Assembly: GCF_035046485.1 (NCBI RefSeq)
Contig: NC_085136.1
Location: forward strand, 160,019,963 to 160,083,962
Direction: 5' to 3'
Length of the DNA stretch: 64,000 bases
Source of the DNA: Aedes albopictus
Taxonomy: Eukaryota > Arthropoda > Insecta > Diptera > Culicidae
Below are positions 22,143 through 34,317 of this stretch, one piece after another (the first letter of the stretch is position 1; each line of letters starts with the position of its first letter). Under the pieces are notes generated by a model, which saw nothing but the letters and a program-made list of their open reading frames with translations, searched no databases and was not told where the DNA came from. The position numbers and the translations under genes are program-made.

Positions 22143-22912
22143 AGCACCGCTAGAAAGTTCATGGTTCATAAATTGGGTGATCTTGGTTATCAAAAATACT
22201 CAGGAATTCATTTTGTTATGATTTACAGGATCTACCATCATTTGTGTTCACTATGTTAAAGAAATTTAGACACGTTTATGTCCATTACACCTCGCAATGC
22301 TACGAGCAACTCGGTATTGTGCTCGGTATTGAAGTTTGGGTTACAATATCTACATACTGTATCATGATTAATTTGTAAAAATATTCGTGGAATGTAACCT
22401 CTACTGCTGATGGAGTCTCAGTGCACAACTATAATGCTTTTGGTACATTCATGGGATATTCCAGGCTTTCCAAACTATTCTGGAATTAGGACCTCCAAGG
22501 TCTACAGGCTCTTCTCTTGTTTCTCTTCACTCTATCGGCATAATTCTTTCACGATTGTGTCTGTTCTGTTGCACCTCATAATATTACGAGTATATCTATG
22601 TGTTGCTATTTGAGTGTCCACTGGCATACAGATGGACCCTAATGTATTCTGAAGTATGCGTCAAAATATCTGTAAATCTTTGGATAAATATTTATATTGT
22701 AACGAATGCTTGCAGAATATAACCTACGCTACTTCTAGAACCTCAGAGTGCAATTCTGATAACTTAGCAACATTCACTTGGTGATCTAGGTCATTCAAAC
22801 TATTCTGGAATTAAGACCTTCAAGCTCTGCAACAAGCTCTTTTCTTGTATCTCTTTACTTTATCGATGTTATTCTTCCACGATTATTTCTGTTCCTCAAA
22901 AAGGAATTCCTC
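22143..22912. repeat. Degenerate tandem pair, about 330-bp period
   Basis: 22445-22580 and 22777-22895 share ccaaactattctggaatta, gctcttctcttgt-tctctt and cacgatt-t-tctgtt. The motif is related to the 152-bp repeats inside the piggyBac-type element. It leads straight into the minisatellite. Confidence 0.55.
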
Positions 22913-25900
22913 AACTAAAACCTCCAAAAATTTCTCCATAAATTCTTCCCGAAACAACTCCAGAAAATTCTCTACAGATTCCTCCAAAGGTTCCTCCATA
23001 ACTGCTTAATAAATTCCCCCACGAAACCCTTCAGTAACTCTTCTATGAATTCCATCAGTCATTTCTCAAGGAATGTTAGAAAGAAATTTCTCCAGGATAT
23101 ACTCCAGGAAGAATTCCAGAAATTCCTCCAGCAAATACTCCAGGAATTCCTTCAGGAATTACTCCAGGAATTCCTCCCGGAATTACTCTACGAATTCCTC
23201 CAGGAGTAATTACAGGAAATCCTTTAGAAATTGTTTCGGGGAATACTTTAGGAATTACTCCAAGAACTTCTCTTGAAATTCCTCCAAAAATTCCTATAAA
23301 AATCTTCCAGGAATACCTCCAAAACTTTCGCTAAGAATTCCTCACAAATCCCTATAGGTATTCCTCCAAGATTCTCTGCCAATAATTCCTCTAAGAATTC
23401 CCCCAGGAATTTCTCTAGAAATTCCTCGAAAATTCTTCCAGGAGTTCCTCCAAGAATTCTGCCAAAAATTATTACAAGAATCCCTCCCCGAATTTCTTCG
23501 GAAATTTCTTCAAGAATTCCACCAGGAATTTGTTCAAAAATTTCTCCAGAACATCTGCCAAAAATTTCTCAAAGAATCCCTCTAGGTATTCCTCCAAGAA
23601 TTTCTCCAGGAAGTCTTCCAAGACTTTCGCAAAAAAAAAATCAACAAGCATTCCTCCAGAATTTCCTCCAAGAATATCTCCAGAAATTCCTCTATGAATT
23701 TCTCTAAGAATTCATCTAGGAATTTCTACAGAAATTGTTCGAAGAATTCCTCTAGAAACCTGCAGGAAAACCTCCAGATTTTTTTCCAAAAAATACTCCA
23801 GAGATTCCTCCGAGATTTCTTTCATGCATTTCTCCAGAAATTCCTCCAGGAATTCGTCAAGAAATTTTTCAGGAGCTCTTTGAAGAATTCTTCCAGAAAT
23901 TCCTTGAGGGATTTAAAGGAAATTTTTTTTTTTTGAAGAATTCCTACAGAAATTCCTCCATGAATACCTCCACGATTCTTCAAGAAACCTTTAAAAATTC
24001 CTCAAGAAAATACTCCTGGGATTACTTTAAGAAATCATCCGAAATTCCTCCGGGGATTTTCTCAGAAATTCCTTCAAAAATTTCTTAAGGAATTACGTCA
24101 ATATTTTCTCCCGAACTCCAGCAGCTCGCTCAGAAATTGCTCCCGAATTCCTTGATAAATTCTTCTTGAAATTTCACCAGGAAATCTTTCTAGATTCCCC
24201 CAGAAATTACTCTGGAAATTCCTTCCGGAAGTCCTCCAGGAATTTCTCCAGGAATTCCTCTTATGATATCTTCAGGAATTCCTCCAAGAATTATTTCAGG
24301 AATTCCACCAAAAATTCTTCAAGGCTTTTATACAAGAATTCATCTAGGAATTCCTCCAAGGCATCTGCCTCGACATAATTCTTCCAGGAGTTCCTCCAAA
24401 GAATTCTGCCAAAAACTACTATAAGAATCCCTCCACGAATTTCTTGAGAAATTCCTTCAAGAATTCCACCAGGAATTTGTTCAAGAATTTCTCCAGAACA
24501 TCTGCCAAGAATTTCTCAAAGAATCCCTCTGGGTGTTCCTCCAAGAATTTCTCCAGGGAGCCTTCCAAGACTTTCGCCAAAAAAAAATCAACAAGCATTC
24601 CTCCAGGATTTCGTCCAAGAATATCTCCAGAAATTCCTCTATGAATTTCTCTAAGAATTCATCTAGAAATTTCTACAGAATTTTCTCGAAGAATTCCTCT
24701 AGAAACCTGCAGGAAATCCTCCAGAAATTCTTCCAAAAAATACTCCAGAGATTCTTCCGAGATTTCTTTCATGTATTTCTTCAGAAATTCCTCCAGGAAT
24801 TCGTCACGAAATTTTTCAGGAGCTCTTTGAAGAACTCTTTCAGAAATTCCTTGAGGAATTTTCAAAAAAAAAAAAATGAAGAATTCCTACAGAAATTCCT
24901 CCATGAATATCTCCACGATCCTTCAGGAAACCTTTAAAAATTCCTCAAGAAAATACTCCTGGGATTACTTTAAAAAATCATCCGAAATTCCTCCAGGGAG
25001 TTCCTCAGAAATTCCTTAAAAAAATTCTTAGGGCCGATTTCTTCACCCGGGCTTAAATTTTAAACCAGGCTTAGCAACAATTTAAGCCGGGCTTAACTTT
25101 TTTTCAATTTCTTCATCTCGGCTTAACCACTAAACCCGGTTTAATAAAGCTACGGTTTACGTTAAGCGTGGCTTATTTTAAGCGGTGCTCTGAGGTGGCT
25201 TAGCAGCGCTAAGCCAGGCTTTAGTCGCAAATGGCTGAGTTTGGGTTTCTTCACCTGCTTCATGGATAAATTTTTGAAACAGCAGAAAATATTTCAATAA
25301 AACATGTGCACTTAGGAATGATACAATTGATAACGTTTGGATACGGATGGAGGCGATGATAAAGAAAATGTTAATCTACAGCCGGCACGTCGTTAATATC
25401 CCTTTCGGGACGAAGCGCAAAAAGTGAAATCTCCAGACAAATGGCTCAACTTTGACTCTCCAGATCTCTTATATTTCCCAACAAAACAACAATTGTTTCC
25501 TCATTTGGAAGAACAACTCTTCAACTTTCGATATCCAGCTTGGGCAACCTTGATAAATCGTAAATAACAAAATATGCGTTTATCTGACGCATTTTGATGT
25601 TTTACGGATTTTGTCCACTTTTTGTTTAACTTGTTGTGGTAAATCTCACATGTAACGCAAACAAAAGTTTGTTTGCACACATGATGGGCCAACTATTAAA
25701 ACAGTTTAATTTGGAATGATTTGAGGCTCAATATTCTCCGTGCAGTTGAAACCCGGATTTTTCGACTAGCGAAGTTGGATTTTTCTCCAAATCCGTGCTT
25801 CGGACCTAACATCGGAAGTGGTGCGCTGTTTAGCGAACCAGCTGATTTGGAGAAACTTCGCTAGTCGAAAACTCCGATTTTCAACTAAATTGAGAATAGG

Positions 25901-26299
25901 TTTCAAAAAACTTCCCATGTTAGTCATGGAACCAAAGTACTGAAAATAAATAAGTTCCACTACGCAAGTGGATTTTAAATATCTTTTTGCAACTCAGCAC
26001 TATGGAATTTGATTTATACTTGCCGTATCACAACGAACTAGTTTTTCGTACTATACCAAACAATTGCAATATGATTCATAAAGCAACAGATTTTGGTTGT
26101 ATTATGAATCATAATGCAATTGTTTGATCCACAACGGGAAGAGCTTGCCAAATTGTCACGGTTATAGTACAGCTTGCTTGATCAAAATTTAGTGTCTAGC
26201 ATGATGGAACCACCGCGAAGCACGATGGTACCGATAGAAATGATCATAGGTAGGGTATTGTACCGTTTGGGCAGGTGTACCTATTTTGGGCATTTGTCG

Positions 26300-26418
26300 T
26301 TATAACTAAGTTAATTTAAAACCGATTGATTTGAAATTTTGTATAGAGTTAGATACTGTACGTGGCTAACTCTATACAAAATTTCAAATCAATCCGTATG
26401 AAACTGACTTAGTTATAA
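26300..26418. repeat. 119-bp foldback just inside the left end
   Basis: tataactaag-tta followed by gatttgaaattttgtatagagttag pairs with ctaactctatacaaaatttc...cttagttata around a short loop (26353-26365). It is absent from the right terminal repeat, so it was inserted or grew only on the left. Confidence 0.7.
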
Positions 26419-27693
26419 GGACTGTTCATTTTATAAAGAGAACACCTTATTTGTGTGATATCTTTTTTTATTTTTCAATAAAATCATTATCGGTTTTTTG
26501 CATAAATTTCCATAGCTATTCTATAGTGTAGGAAAAATATAACATTACACAAATTGTCCTTAGTTATGGAACTGAAGCGGTTTTCGTTAAAACTCAATAA
26601 AACCCCACTTCTCAAAATTCTACACAACTTTCCACATACATAACTTTAAAACTTTCATGAACTTTTCAATGTGTTGGGATCTAATACTATTCTTCTAAAG
26701 ATAGAGTGTAATAGTTGGTCAGTAATAATGCACTAAGCATTATACAGCTTGATATAGTGAGTTGCCTTGTTATCAATGAAATTGAAAAAAAAATACTTAT
26801 TTAAGTCCAGTGATGCAATAACACTACGGAACCAGTTCAAAATTTGTCCAGTATAGAAGAGAATCGCATTCTAAATGATACCGAAGAAAAATATGCTTTA
26901 AAGTACACTCTTCATCATTAATTTAATACTTAATGATGGCCATAATGAAAAATTGCATACTTTTTGCTCCATATATGCAAGTTTTTGATTCTAGAGAAGC
27001 TTATTATTATTTTTTTCAGCAAGGTCTGACCCTATGTGATTATATACCTTATTTGAAAATAACTACATGTTGATTTTTATTTTCGACATCATTGTTACGT
27101 TGTATTTGCAATAGAGTACATCGTTATTTAGAAGAACCTTCATAGAACGAAGCGGTTTTATCTCCGGTAACTGTCATGAAGCACAGTAACCAAGCCAACA
27201 ATGCTATCAAGAAGCGGTTTTCTGCATTTGAAATTGCATTATTAGTACTTTCGACTAGATCCATTGAAAACATTCAAAATTTAATATTTTTATACATTTT
27301 TGTTTAACAAATAAATTTTATTCTGAAAATCGAGTCCAATTTGTAACTTTAATATCTCAACAACCATTATTCCGATTAGGTTTATATTTTGCCAGAATAT
27401 GTATCACTGAAACTGCTGCAGCATGGCAAACACTTTTTTGCAATTAAAAACGATACACCGATGTTTTACAGAAATTTTGTGTTTATCTTTAGTTTTTGGG
27501 AATTGAAAAATTGATCTTTCGAAACACTTTGCCACATTTCTATGAATTTCAATAATTTTAAACCAATTTATTTATGGTTATTATCTGCTAATATAATGTA
27601 CTCAACAACGAACCAAGGATGCTCAAATTTGAACTACGCGTTTTCTTTTTATAGCCTTGCAAAGTTGTCCTCTTTATAAAATGAACAGTCCTT
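26419..27693. mobile_element. Inner inverted-repeat element, third nesting level
   Basis: GGACTGTTCATTTTATAAAG at the left and its inverse at the right (27667-27693) bound 1275 AT-rich bp. No clean target duplication is visible, possibly because the left junction is confounded with the adjacent foldback. Confidence 0.6.
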
Positions 27694-28012
27694 AGCGGCA
27701 AGTGCCCAAAATAGATACACCTGCTCAAATGGTACAAGACCCTATTCTAGTGATTTGTTTTTCATTGCAAAATGTTTTGCAACTCGTTGCAAAACTCGAT
27801 TTTTACAGCGCATATGTAATCCCATTTTTTCATGATGGATATTTTTCGAAGACATTGAATCCAGATAGGTCGAAATTACATTTTCAGCACTGTAAAAAAC
27901 GTTCCGTTTTATATTTTAGTACAAGGCAGCGTGCATCGTATTAACGCATTTTTACATTAAAATCCTAAATCTTTTTTATGAGCCGTAATGCACGATCATA
28001 TTTTCCTTTCCT

Positions 28013-28041
28013 AGCGTTACGTAATTTGTGAACGGCACCTA
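28013..28041. mobile_element. Solo end of a Harbinger-like MITE
   Basis: agcgttacgtaatttgtgaa-cggcacc is the inverse of a terminus closely matching the 10013 MITE (GGCGCCATCCACAAATTACG). No partner end was found nearby, so it is a broken copy. Confidence 0.5.
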
Positions 28042-29334
28042 AGCACTTTTAAAATAAAGTATTAAAAACACCAACGAATGGAATAAAAGTGGAATAAAAT
28101 GTTTCTATTAACCCACGAGCGATCACGCTGTTGTATTTTGTACAAGTTGAAAAAATCTCGCTTTTTGTACTCAGCATTAGCGTGGTGCTGACGCAGGTAG
28201 TCAACCGCGCGAGTTACGGAAGGTTAAGGGATTTCAGTTTCTAGTTGAACTTGAACTTTGTTGTGGCTCTCATTGAAAGTAAACAGTTCAAAATTTTAAA
28301 CATATTCGAAAAATGGTCTGGACTCTAAAGCATCTCACCACCAACACATATTCAAAAACTCACTATCGAAATGAAACTCTAACAGGGCAATAATGGAGAT
28401 TATTTATTCGAAGGCGATTCTAGATATCAAAACATAAAATCAACATTGCAACGCCTTTTCTGCAGCGCGGCACTCCAACTTTGTACAATAAAAGGTAAAT
28501 TCGAACACCAAATGTTGTGGAACGATCATATGGAGTAGGTACTAAATCGAAGATCTTCGATACTTCGTTGGGTAAAATATCAACATTCTAGGTAGTTCAT
28601 CATTGTTAATTTCCTTCTACATCCGAAAAATTTACCAAGCGAATCCGCTTTTCCCACTAAATTTTCAACGGATGTGTTGTTGATGTTACTCCATACTGCA
28701 TATAACGGGCATTTTAAAATATCGGCGGCTTAAAATGACGTTTCCATTGGAAAATCACTGGAATGATATGGGAAATTTCATTAAGCTTGGCTTAGGGTAA
28801 GCCATCGCCTTCATTTGCTAAGCCGGTGTGAAGAAATGCAAATATTTAAACCTGGCTTAAGAATTTGGCTTAACTTTAAGTGTGGTTTAAGATAAACCAG
28901 GCTTACGTCGTTAAGCCGGGTAGGTGAAGAAATCGGCCCTTAATGAATTACGCCAATATTTTCTCCCGAACTCCAGGAGCTCGCTCAGAAATTGCTCCCG
29001 AATTCCTTGATAAATTCTTCTTGAAATTTCACCAGGAAATCTTTCTAGATTCCCCCAGAAATTACTCTGGAAATTCCTTCCGGAAGTCCTCCAGGAATTC
29101 CTCTTATGATATCTTCAGGAATTCCTCCAAGAATTATTTCAGGAATTCCACCCAAAATTCTTCAAGGCTTTTATCCAAGAATTCATCTAGGAATTCCTCC
29201 AAGGCATCTGCCTCGACGTAATTCTTCCAGAAGTTCCTCCAAAAATCCTTACAGAAATTTCCCGAATAATTTCACCAGGGACTATAAATCCTGCCAAGAA
29301 TTCCTCCAAGAATCCCTTTAAATCACCATTACGT

Positions 29335-30196
29335 ATATCACGACGTCTGATTGAAGCAAGGATGGATCTGAGGATGCAAGTGAAAGACGCTACTGGACAG
29401 TTACTCACCGATCCAACTGACCGGCTAAAACGTTGATTCGAGCACTTTGAACAACTTCTTCATGTTTCGACGTCCGACCAACCGTCAGCATCTCGACATG
29501 GTCCGCCTAGGGAACGACGCATCACCCGTGTCAACTCTGAGGCACCATAACTGCAGTGTACTGAAGCAGCCATCCGAAGCATGAAATCCAACAATGCTCC
29601 CGAAGACGACCATATATCAGCTGAGTTGCTGAAACCTGACCCATTGCTACCTGTGCAAATGTTACATAAGCTATTCTGTATTATCTGTGATACCGTGACT
29701 GGATGCAAGGCGTTTTAGTGAAGGTTCTCAAGTGTGTGCGACAACTGGTGTGGCATCATGTTATTGTGTATTGCTCCTAAAGTTCTGAACAAAGTTATCC
29801 TAAATCGGATTAAGGAGAAGAAAGACGGGACTGTCCGACTCCAGCAGGCAGAGTTCCGTGCCGGAAGATCTTTTGCGGACCATATTGCAAAACTCCATAT
29901 CATCTTGAAGCAGGTTAACGAATTCCACGAATTCCAAGAGTCCCTCTATTTGGTATTCATCACCAGTACTGTTTCTCATCATAATCGACGAGATCACGGT
30001 GGAGGCGATTGACCGTGCACCAAATCGTGGGCTACTTTGGCAGCCCATCACTACTGAGCCTAGGAACTATGTACTTCGATTTGGCCGATTATATTGCTCT
30101 ACTAGCCTAACGGCGCTTTGATATGCAGAGTATGTTCAACGAAATGGCCGAACGGCGGGTTCAACCATCAACGTCAGTAAGACCAAAAACATTCGC
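29335..30196 (+). pseudogene. RTE-type (JAM1-like) reverse transcriptase fragment
   Basis: The plus-strand translation includes AAIRSMKSNNAPEDDHISAE near 29566. It continues with CDNWCGIMLLCIAPKVLNKV near 29737, RLQQAEFRAGRSFADHIAKL near 29836, and QVNEFHEFQESLYLVFI near 29910. These are the fingers and early palm of RTE-clade RT. The catalytic FADD block is degraded or deleted. The fragment ends against an opposite-strand RTE piece. Confidence 0.75.
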
Positions 30197-30600
30197 ACCA
30201 TAGATCCTGTCCAACACACCTCCTGCAGCGCTACGATTGCAAACCCATGGTCCTCTAGTATATCGGCGAGTATGCGGGTGCTCCCGATGAAGCTGAGAGA
30301 TCTGCAGTTCCACGTACCGAGCTTCCAATCGCAAGTCCTTTTTCGTCGCTGTGGTCGTCGCCATTGGTATCGGCGAGTATGCGGGTGCTCCCGATGAAGC
30401 TGAGAGATCTGCAGTTCCACGTACCGAGCTTCCAATCGCAAGTCCCTTTTCGTCGCAGTGGTCGTCGCCATTGGTATCGGTTCGAATTCTTCTCTTGTTG
30501 ATTTTTCGGTGCTAGTCTTTTTATGGCTGGCTCGCAAGGGCCTGACACCAACCCACTAACCCAGGGAACTGGCATTTCCTCCAACTACGGTGCTAAATAG
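30165..30600 (-). pseudogene. RTE-type LINE 5' end, opposite orientation, with 107-bp duplication
   Basis: The minus strand from about 30584 gives MEEMPVPWVSGLVSG, then CDWKLGTWNCRSLSFIGSTR, HGFAIVALQEVCWTGS. This is the RTE endonuclease start (same motif as at 9904). A 107-bp direct tandem duplication covers 30261-30367 and 30368-30474, so TWNCRSLSFIG appears twice and the frame is broken. With the plus-strand RT piece it forms a converging pair. Confidence 0.75.
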
Positions 30601-31888
30601 CTAGGCTCAAGCGCCACCCAAGCAACCAAAAGTTCGGATAAAATAGCATGTTTGGGCTTAATCAGATATTCGAAAAGAGATGAATAGCATTCTATTCAGC
30701 TCACTTTTTAAGTAATTAACCGAACTTGAGTTCATAAAAACTTCACTTGTGTCGCTGAAAAGAACGCTATTCAGCTTAAAAATAAGCTTCGAAAAAATTT
30801 GAAAAAAAATTCGCTTAGTCCTCAGAAGTAATTTATTATTAAGACACATTAGTACATATGGAATCCAAATTGACTAATACCTTGAAATAATTTTTAATAT
30901 AAAACATACTAAGATTTGAACTCGGGTTCTCCTCGTTGAAAGCCGGCGCCTAACCACTACTCAATGTATGTGTTGTTAGGCACTGTGGGATTCTACTCAA
31001 TGTGCTGTTATCATTCAGTAGAGCTCAATCAGGTTCGCTTGTGAACTTTCTCTGAGCCTGAAGCCGAAGGTTCGAAAGAAGTTTACGTGGAACTTCTTGT
31101 GAACTTACACAGTTTGACATTTTCAGTTTGTTTTGGTTAGTAATTTGAACAAGTGCAAAGCAATAAATTAGTGCCAGTGGCAATAATTCAAAGAAGTTTA
31201 TAAGTTTTCAGTGACTACGATCGTGTCGATTACTGGTGCGATTAGTGAGACGGGGTTGAAAACATGGAAGACTTTTATCCGCAGCCGAAAAAAAAACTCC
31301 GGCGGAATCCTGTTCTACCAGTAGTCCGCTGCGGGGCAGCTTTTGAGCCATACAATTTGGATGTTTTGCGTTGATTACAAGTAAGTACGTTGAAATACTA
31401 TAGTGCAACAAAGTGTACTTGTGAAATTAACACAAGCTGTGGCTGCTACAATCGATTTCCGAGTGATTTAATTGAATGAGAACTTCTCCCCAGCTCCGCT
31501 GTCGCCGAAGTTCAAGTAAAGTTCACTTTTGGTACCGTTAATATTTATCAGAACTTTGAGTAGTAAGTTCGAAATAAGTTCGGAATGGAACATTTAAAGT
31601 TGTTGGAACATGTCCAAATGAACTTTATTTCAGCTTTAGAGGCACGCAAAAGTTCAACATGAGTTCGGTTAATATTTGATTGAACTCTTCTCTGAAGTTC
31701 GAGGTAAGTTCTTTCTGAACCTGTTTTCGACTTTAATGTCGTTTTGAAGAGAAGTCAAACGCTTGTACATGTACTTCCTAGTTCATAAACAATATTGCGA
31801 TATTTGCACCCATTTAGACTCGGCCGAAATTCATCATCATCACAGCCGAATTTCGCAAACGACTTCGCAGCGGCTGGCATATACATTA

Positions 31889-32591
31889 GCCTGGTACACG
31901 GTTTATATGGGAAAATACAAAACATGGAAAAACTTAAATTCCTGTATATATTTTGAGTTCCACTTTGGTCCCATATTAACTGTGCAAAATTTCAGATCGA
32001 TCGGAAAAACTATATTTTAGCGCCCGCCATTCTTAGTTTTTCATACGATTTACTATGGGGAAACTTTACTCCTGCAGAGAAAAATCGCTAGGAGTAACCC
32101 CTAGATCCCTAAAAACAAGTCGACGAATGATTTCTGTAGAAAACTTTACTAGAAATCAGACCTCTGAAGACAGAAAATCGATGCGACGTTCCTTGAAAAA
32201 GTTATTAGGCCTCACCCGATCGAGAAAATAACGAGGTTTTATTATTTATTGTTATTCCTTACATGTTAAACAGCGTTTGCATGCCATTCGGTTTTCAATC
32301 AATAACTTTTTTCACATGCCTCAGATCGCTTTGCGGTCTTCTGAGGGTTGGTTCCTCGTAAAATTTCCAACAGAAATCATTCATCGATTTATTTTTAGGG
32401 GTTGAGGGGCAACCTGTGGCGATTTTTCTTTGAAAAGGTGATTTTCCCCATACTAAATCGTATGAAAACTTAAAATGCCTGGCGCTAAAATATAGTTTCT
32501 CCGATCGATCTGAAATTTTGCACAGTTGATATGGGGCCAAAATGGAACTCAAAAAGTGTACAGGAGTAAAATGTCTTTTTGTGTCCCACGC
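31889..32591. mobile_element. 703-bp TA-flanked inverted-repeat element
   Basis: The ends are GCCTGGTACAC and the inverse of GCGTGGGACAC, with TA at 31887-31888 and 32592-32593. Long imperfect inverted arms follow (ccatattaactgtgcaaaat pairing near 32520; atcgatcggaaaaactatat pairing near 32495). A truncated relative lies at 49795-50440. Confidence 0.7.
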
Positions 32592-32593
32592 TA

Positions 32594-34062
32594 CCCGGAT
32601 AAAAACTAACCATAGGGTATTTGGTGAAAACCATTCCTGTACCATACAGTGTACCAGCTACAATATAGTGTATTGTAATGGAATGGTTCGCTTAAAGCTT
32701 TGCACATTGGTAGCTATTATACATTTACATCCGAACTTTATGTAACAATATATTATACTGTTTTTCTTACGTTTGAACCATTCACTATTCCGAAACAATC
32801 TTTTTCCGTGCATTTTTAATTTTTTATTCAGTTTATGATTTTTTCCGTGCTTTGTTTTGTTGATGTCCGTGACATTTTTGTTGCAAAGGAAATGAAAGAG
32901 AAAAAAGTGAATAAGTTGAAACATCTATTTAAAGTCAATAAAATGTTTAAATAAAGTGGTAAACCAGGTGTCCTAAGGACTGCATATCCAAAAGATATGG
33001 TGGGCTAGGTATGTAGAGTGCGATGAGAGGAATACGAATGTAGGTCAACCCAGAAAGACGCAGGCCAGATTACCGTAAATCAGTGGATGAGTTTAATACT
33101 ATTCTTTCTCTTCTTCTCTCATGTGAAATTGCCTTGTGCCTTAATGCGATTTATCTTTGACATTTTTAACATAAAGACTGGACTGGACACTGAAACGACT
33201 TCTGAAATAAGTTCGTCTTCGCTTTTTAACCTAACTTATAGTTGAATCGAACTTGACAGTTTTCTCATGAGTTGTTATGTACACATTTCATAGTTCAGTC
33301 AAATTGGAGCCACAATATTGCAATAATGGTTAAGCACGCTGTAATGATACTTATGTACCTCGTCACCCACTTCATGCAACTACATTAGTGGTCTAATAAC
33401 GCTTAGCGCGCTAGGCATAGTTCCATCATGCCGCTCAAAGTGTTGCCACAAATAATGCTTAGTTTGCAAAACCTGGTTATCTGGCTGGTGGGACATGGGA
33501 GCTTAAGCTTCAACTGTTAATGCAATCAGAGGCTACTCAGACTTAGACGAGTTTAGGTTAGTTTGGCCAGAACTGCCATTATCGAAGGAACATGACGAGA
33601 TAATATAACATTATATGGTTTATCTAATGTAAAACAATACAACATAACAAAAGAGAATCATTCCAAAACCATGATTAAATTTATAACCAGTAGTGAAATT
33701 ACAATTAAAAACAATACATTTACGGTACATTTTATTGTTTGAAACCGTACGTGTACCATACAATGTACGGTATATTAAAGCCCACGTATCAGTATTTCGA
33801 ACAATTCATTTACAATAAAATGTATGGTTTTGTAAAAAAATATATATGGAGAAAAAATGTTTTTGATATTGTTACGATACTTAACAACCCGTATAGTATA
33901 TTGTAAAAATCTCATTAACAATTCACTGTATGGTGTCTAACATTACATCTTATTCTTTTTGTATTTTTTTATTTTTACAGTGGTGTTTATTGTAACAATA
34001 TGGTTCTAAATAGTACTGTTACAATACAACATTCGGTTTTTCTACTGTATTTTTTATTCGGG
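32594..34062. mobile_element. 1.47-kb TA-flanked element sharing a TA with its neighbour
   Basis: The ends are CCCGGATAAAAA and the inverse of CCCGAATAAAAA, with TA at 32592-32593 and 34063-34064. Palindromic gtaccatacaatgtacggta-type motifs recur near both ends (32640-32690, 33720-33830, 33890-34030). It is AT-rich and non-coding. Confidence 0.65.
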
Positions 34063-34317
34063 TAATATAATCGGTTGAGTTCATGACAGGGGCGTCAGAT
34101 GCACAACAGGTAGGTTCGATTAGTGTGAAATTTCGCTGGGAAATGATGATTCAATGGATTCTCAAATTATCACATTAGTCTGAACATTAATGAGAAACCC
34201 AATACATGGGTAACTTTTTGGAGATTCAAGTTCGACGAAGCCAGAATCAAACCAAAATTAAATTTCTGAGTTCGCGCTTCAAGTGAAATCAAAAGTTCGG
34301 ATTTGCTTGGGCAGTCT

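Larger units (their letters stand above)
26253..27742. mobile_element. TA-flanked element nested in the 3.9-kb element
   Basis: The terminal inverted repeats are about 45-50 bp. The left begins GGGTATTGTACCGTTTGGGC and continues with aggtgtacctattttgggca. The right is the inverse of GGGTCTTGTACCATTTGAGC with agg-gtatctattttgggca. TA flanks at 26251-26252 and 27743-27744. It carries a foldback and a further inverted-repeat element. Confidence 0.8.
25031..28939. mobile_element. 3.9-kb non-autonomous element, TTA target duplication
   Basis: The ends are GGGCCGATTTCTTCACC and its exact inverse, flanked by TTA at 25028-25030 and 28940-28942, inside the minisatellite. The terminal 150 bp on each side is packed with variants of ttaagccgggctta in both orientations, extending a loose inverted repeat. 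A 3-bp TTA duplication fits PIF/Harbinger-type transposition. No transposase frame is seen, and other elements nest inside. Confidence 0.8.
22913..29330. repeat. 12-bp minisatellite (ggaattcctcca) with higher-order unit
   Basis: Degenerate ggaattcctcca/ggaattcttcca units run 22913-25030 and 28940-29330, split by a 3.9-kb insertion. A higher-order period of about 947 bp is evident. cttccaggagttcctcca followed by gaattctgccaaaaa at about 23434 recurs at about 24381. The 24089-24378 block recurs at 28943-29218. The apparent NSSRNSSRN / EFLQEFLQEF frames are by-products of the 12-bp period and not genes. The same repeat type reappears at 58330-58766. Confidence 0.85.
30616..34313. mobile_element. 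Composite element with CCCAAGCAA ends
   Basis: ACCCAAGCAACCAAAAGTTC at the left and TTGCTTGGGCA at the right form a short terminal inverted repeat. 'aaagttcgg/aagttcgaggt' motifs recur densely inside both ends (30630-31740 and 34220-34300). Two TA-flanked elements nest within. No target duplication could be defined, so the boundaries are tentative. Confidence 0.45.

Noticed and set aside
22913..24937. Open frames rich in N, S and R, or E, F and L, across the 23-25 kb region
   Set aside because: They follow from a 12-bp repeat, which never shifts frame. They appear on both strands and lack start context, domains or splice signals.
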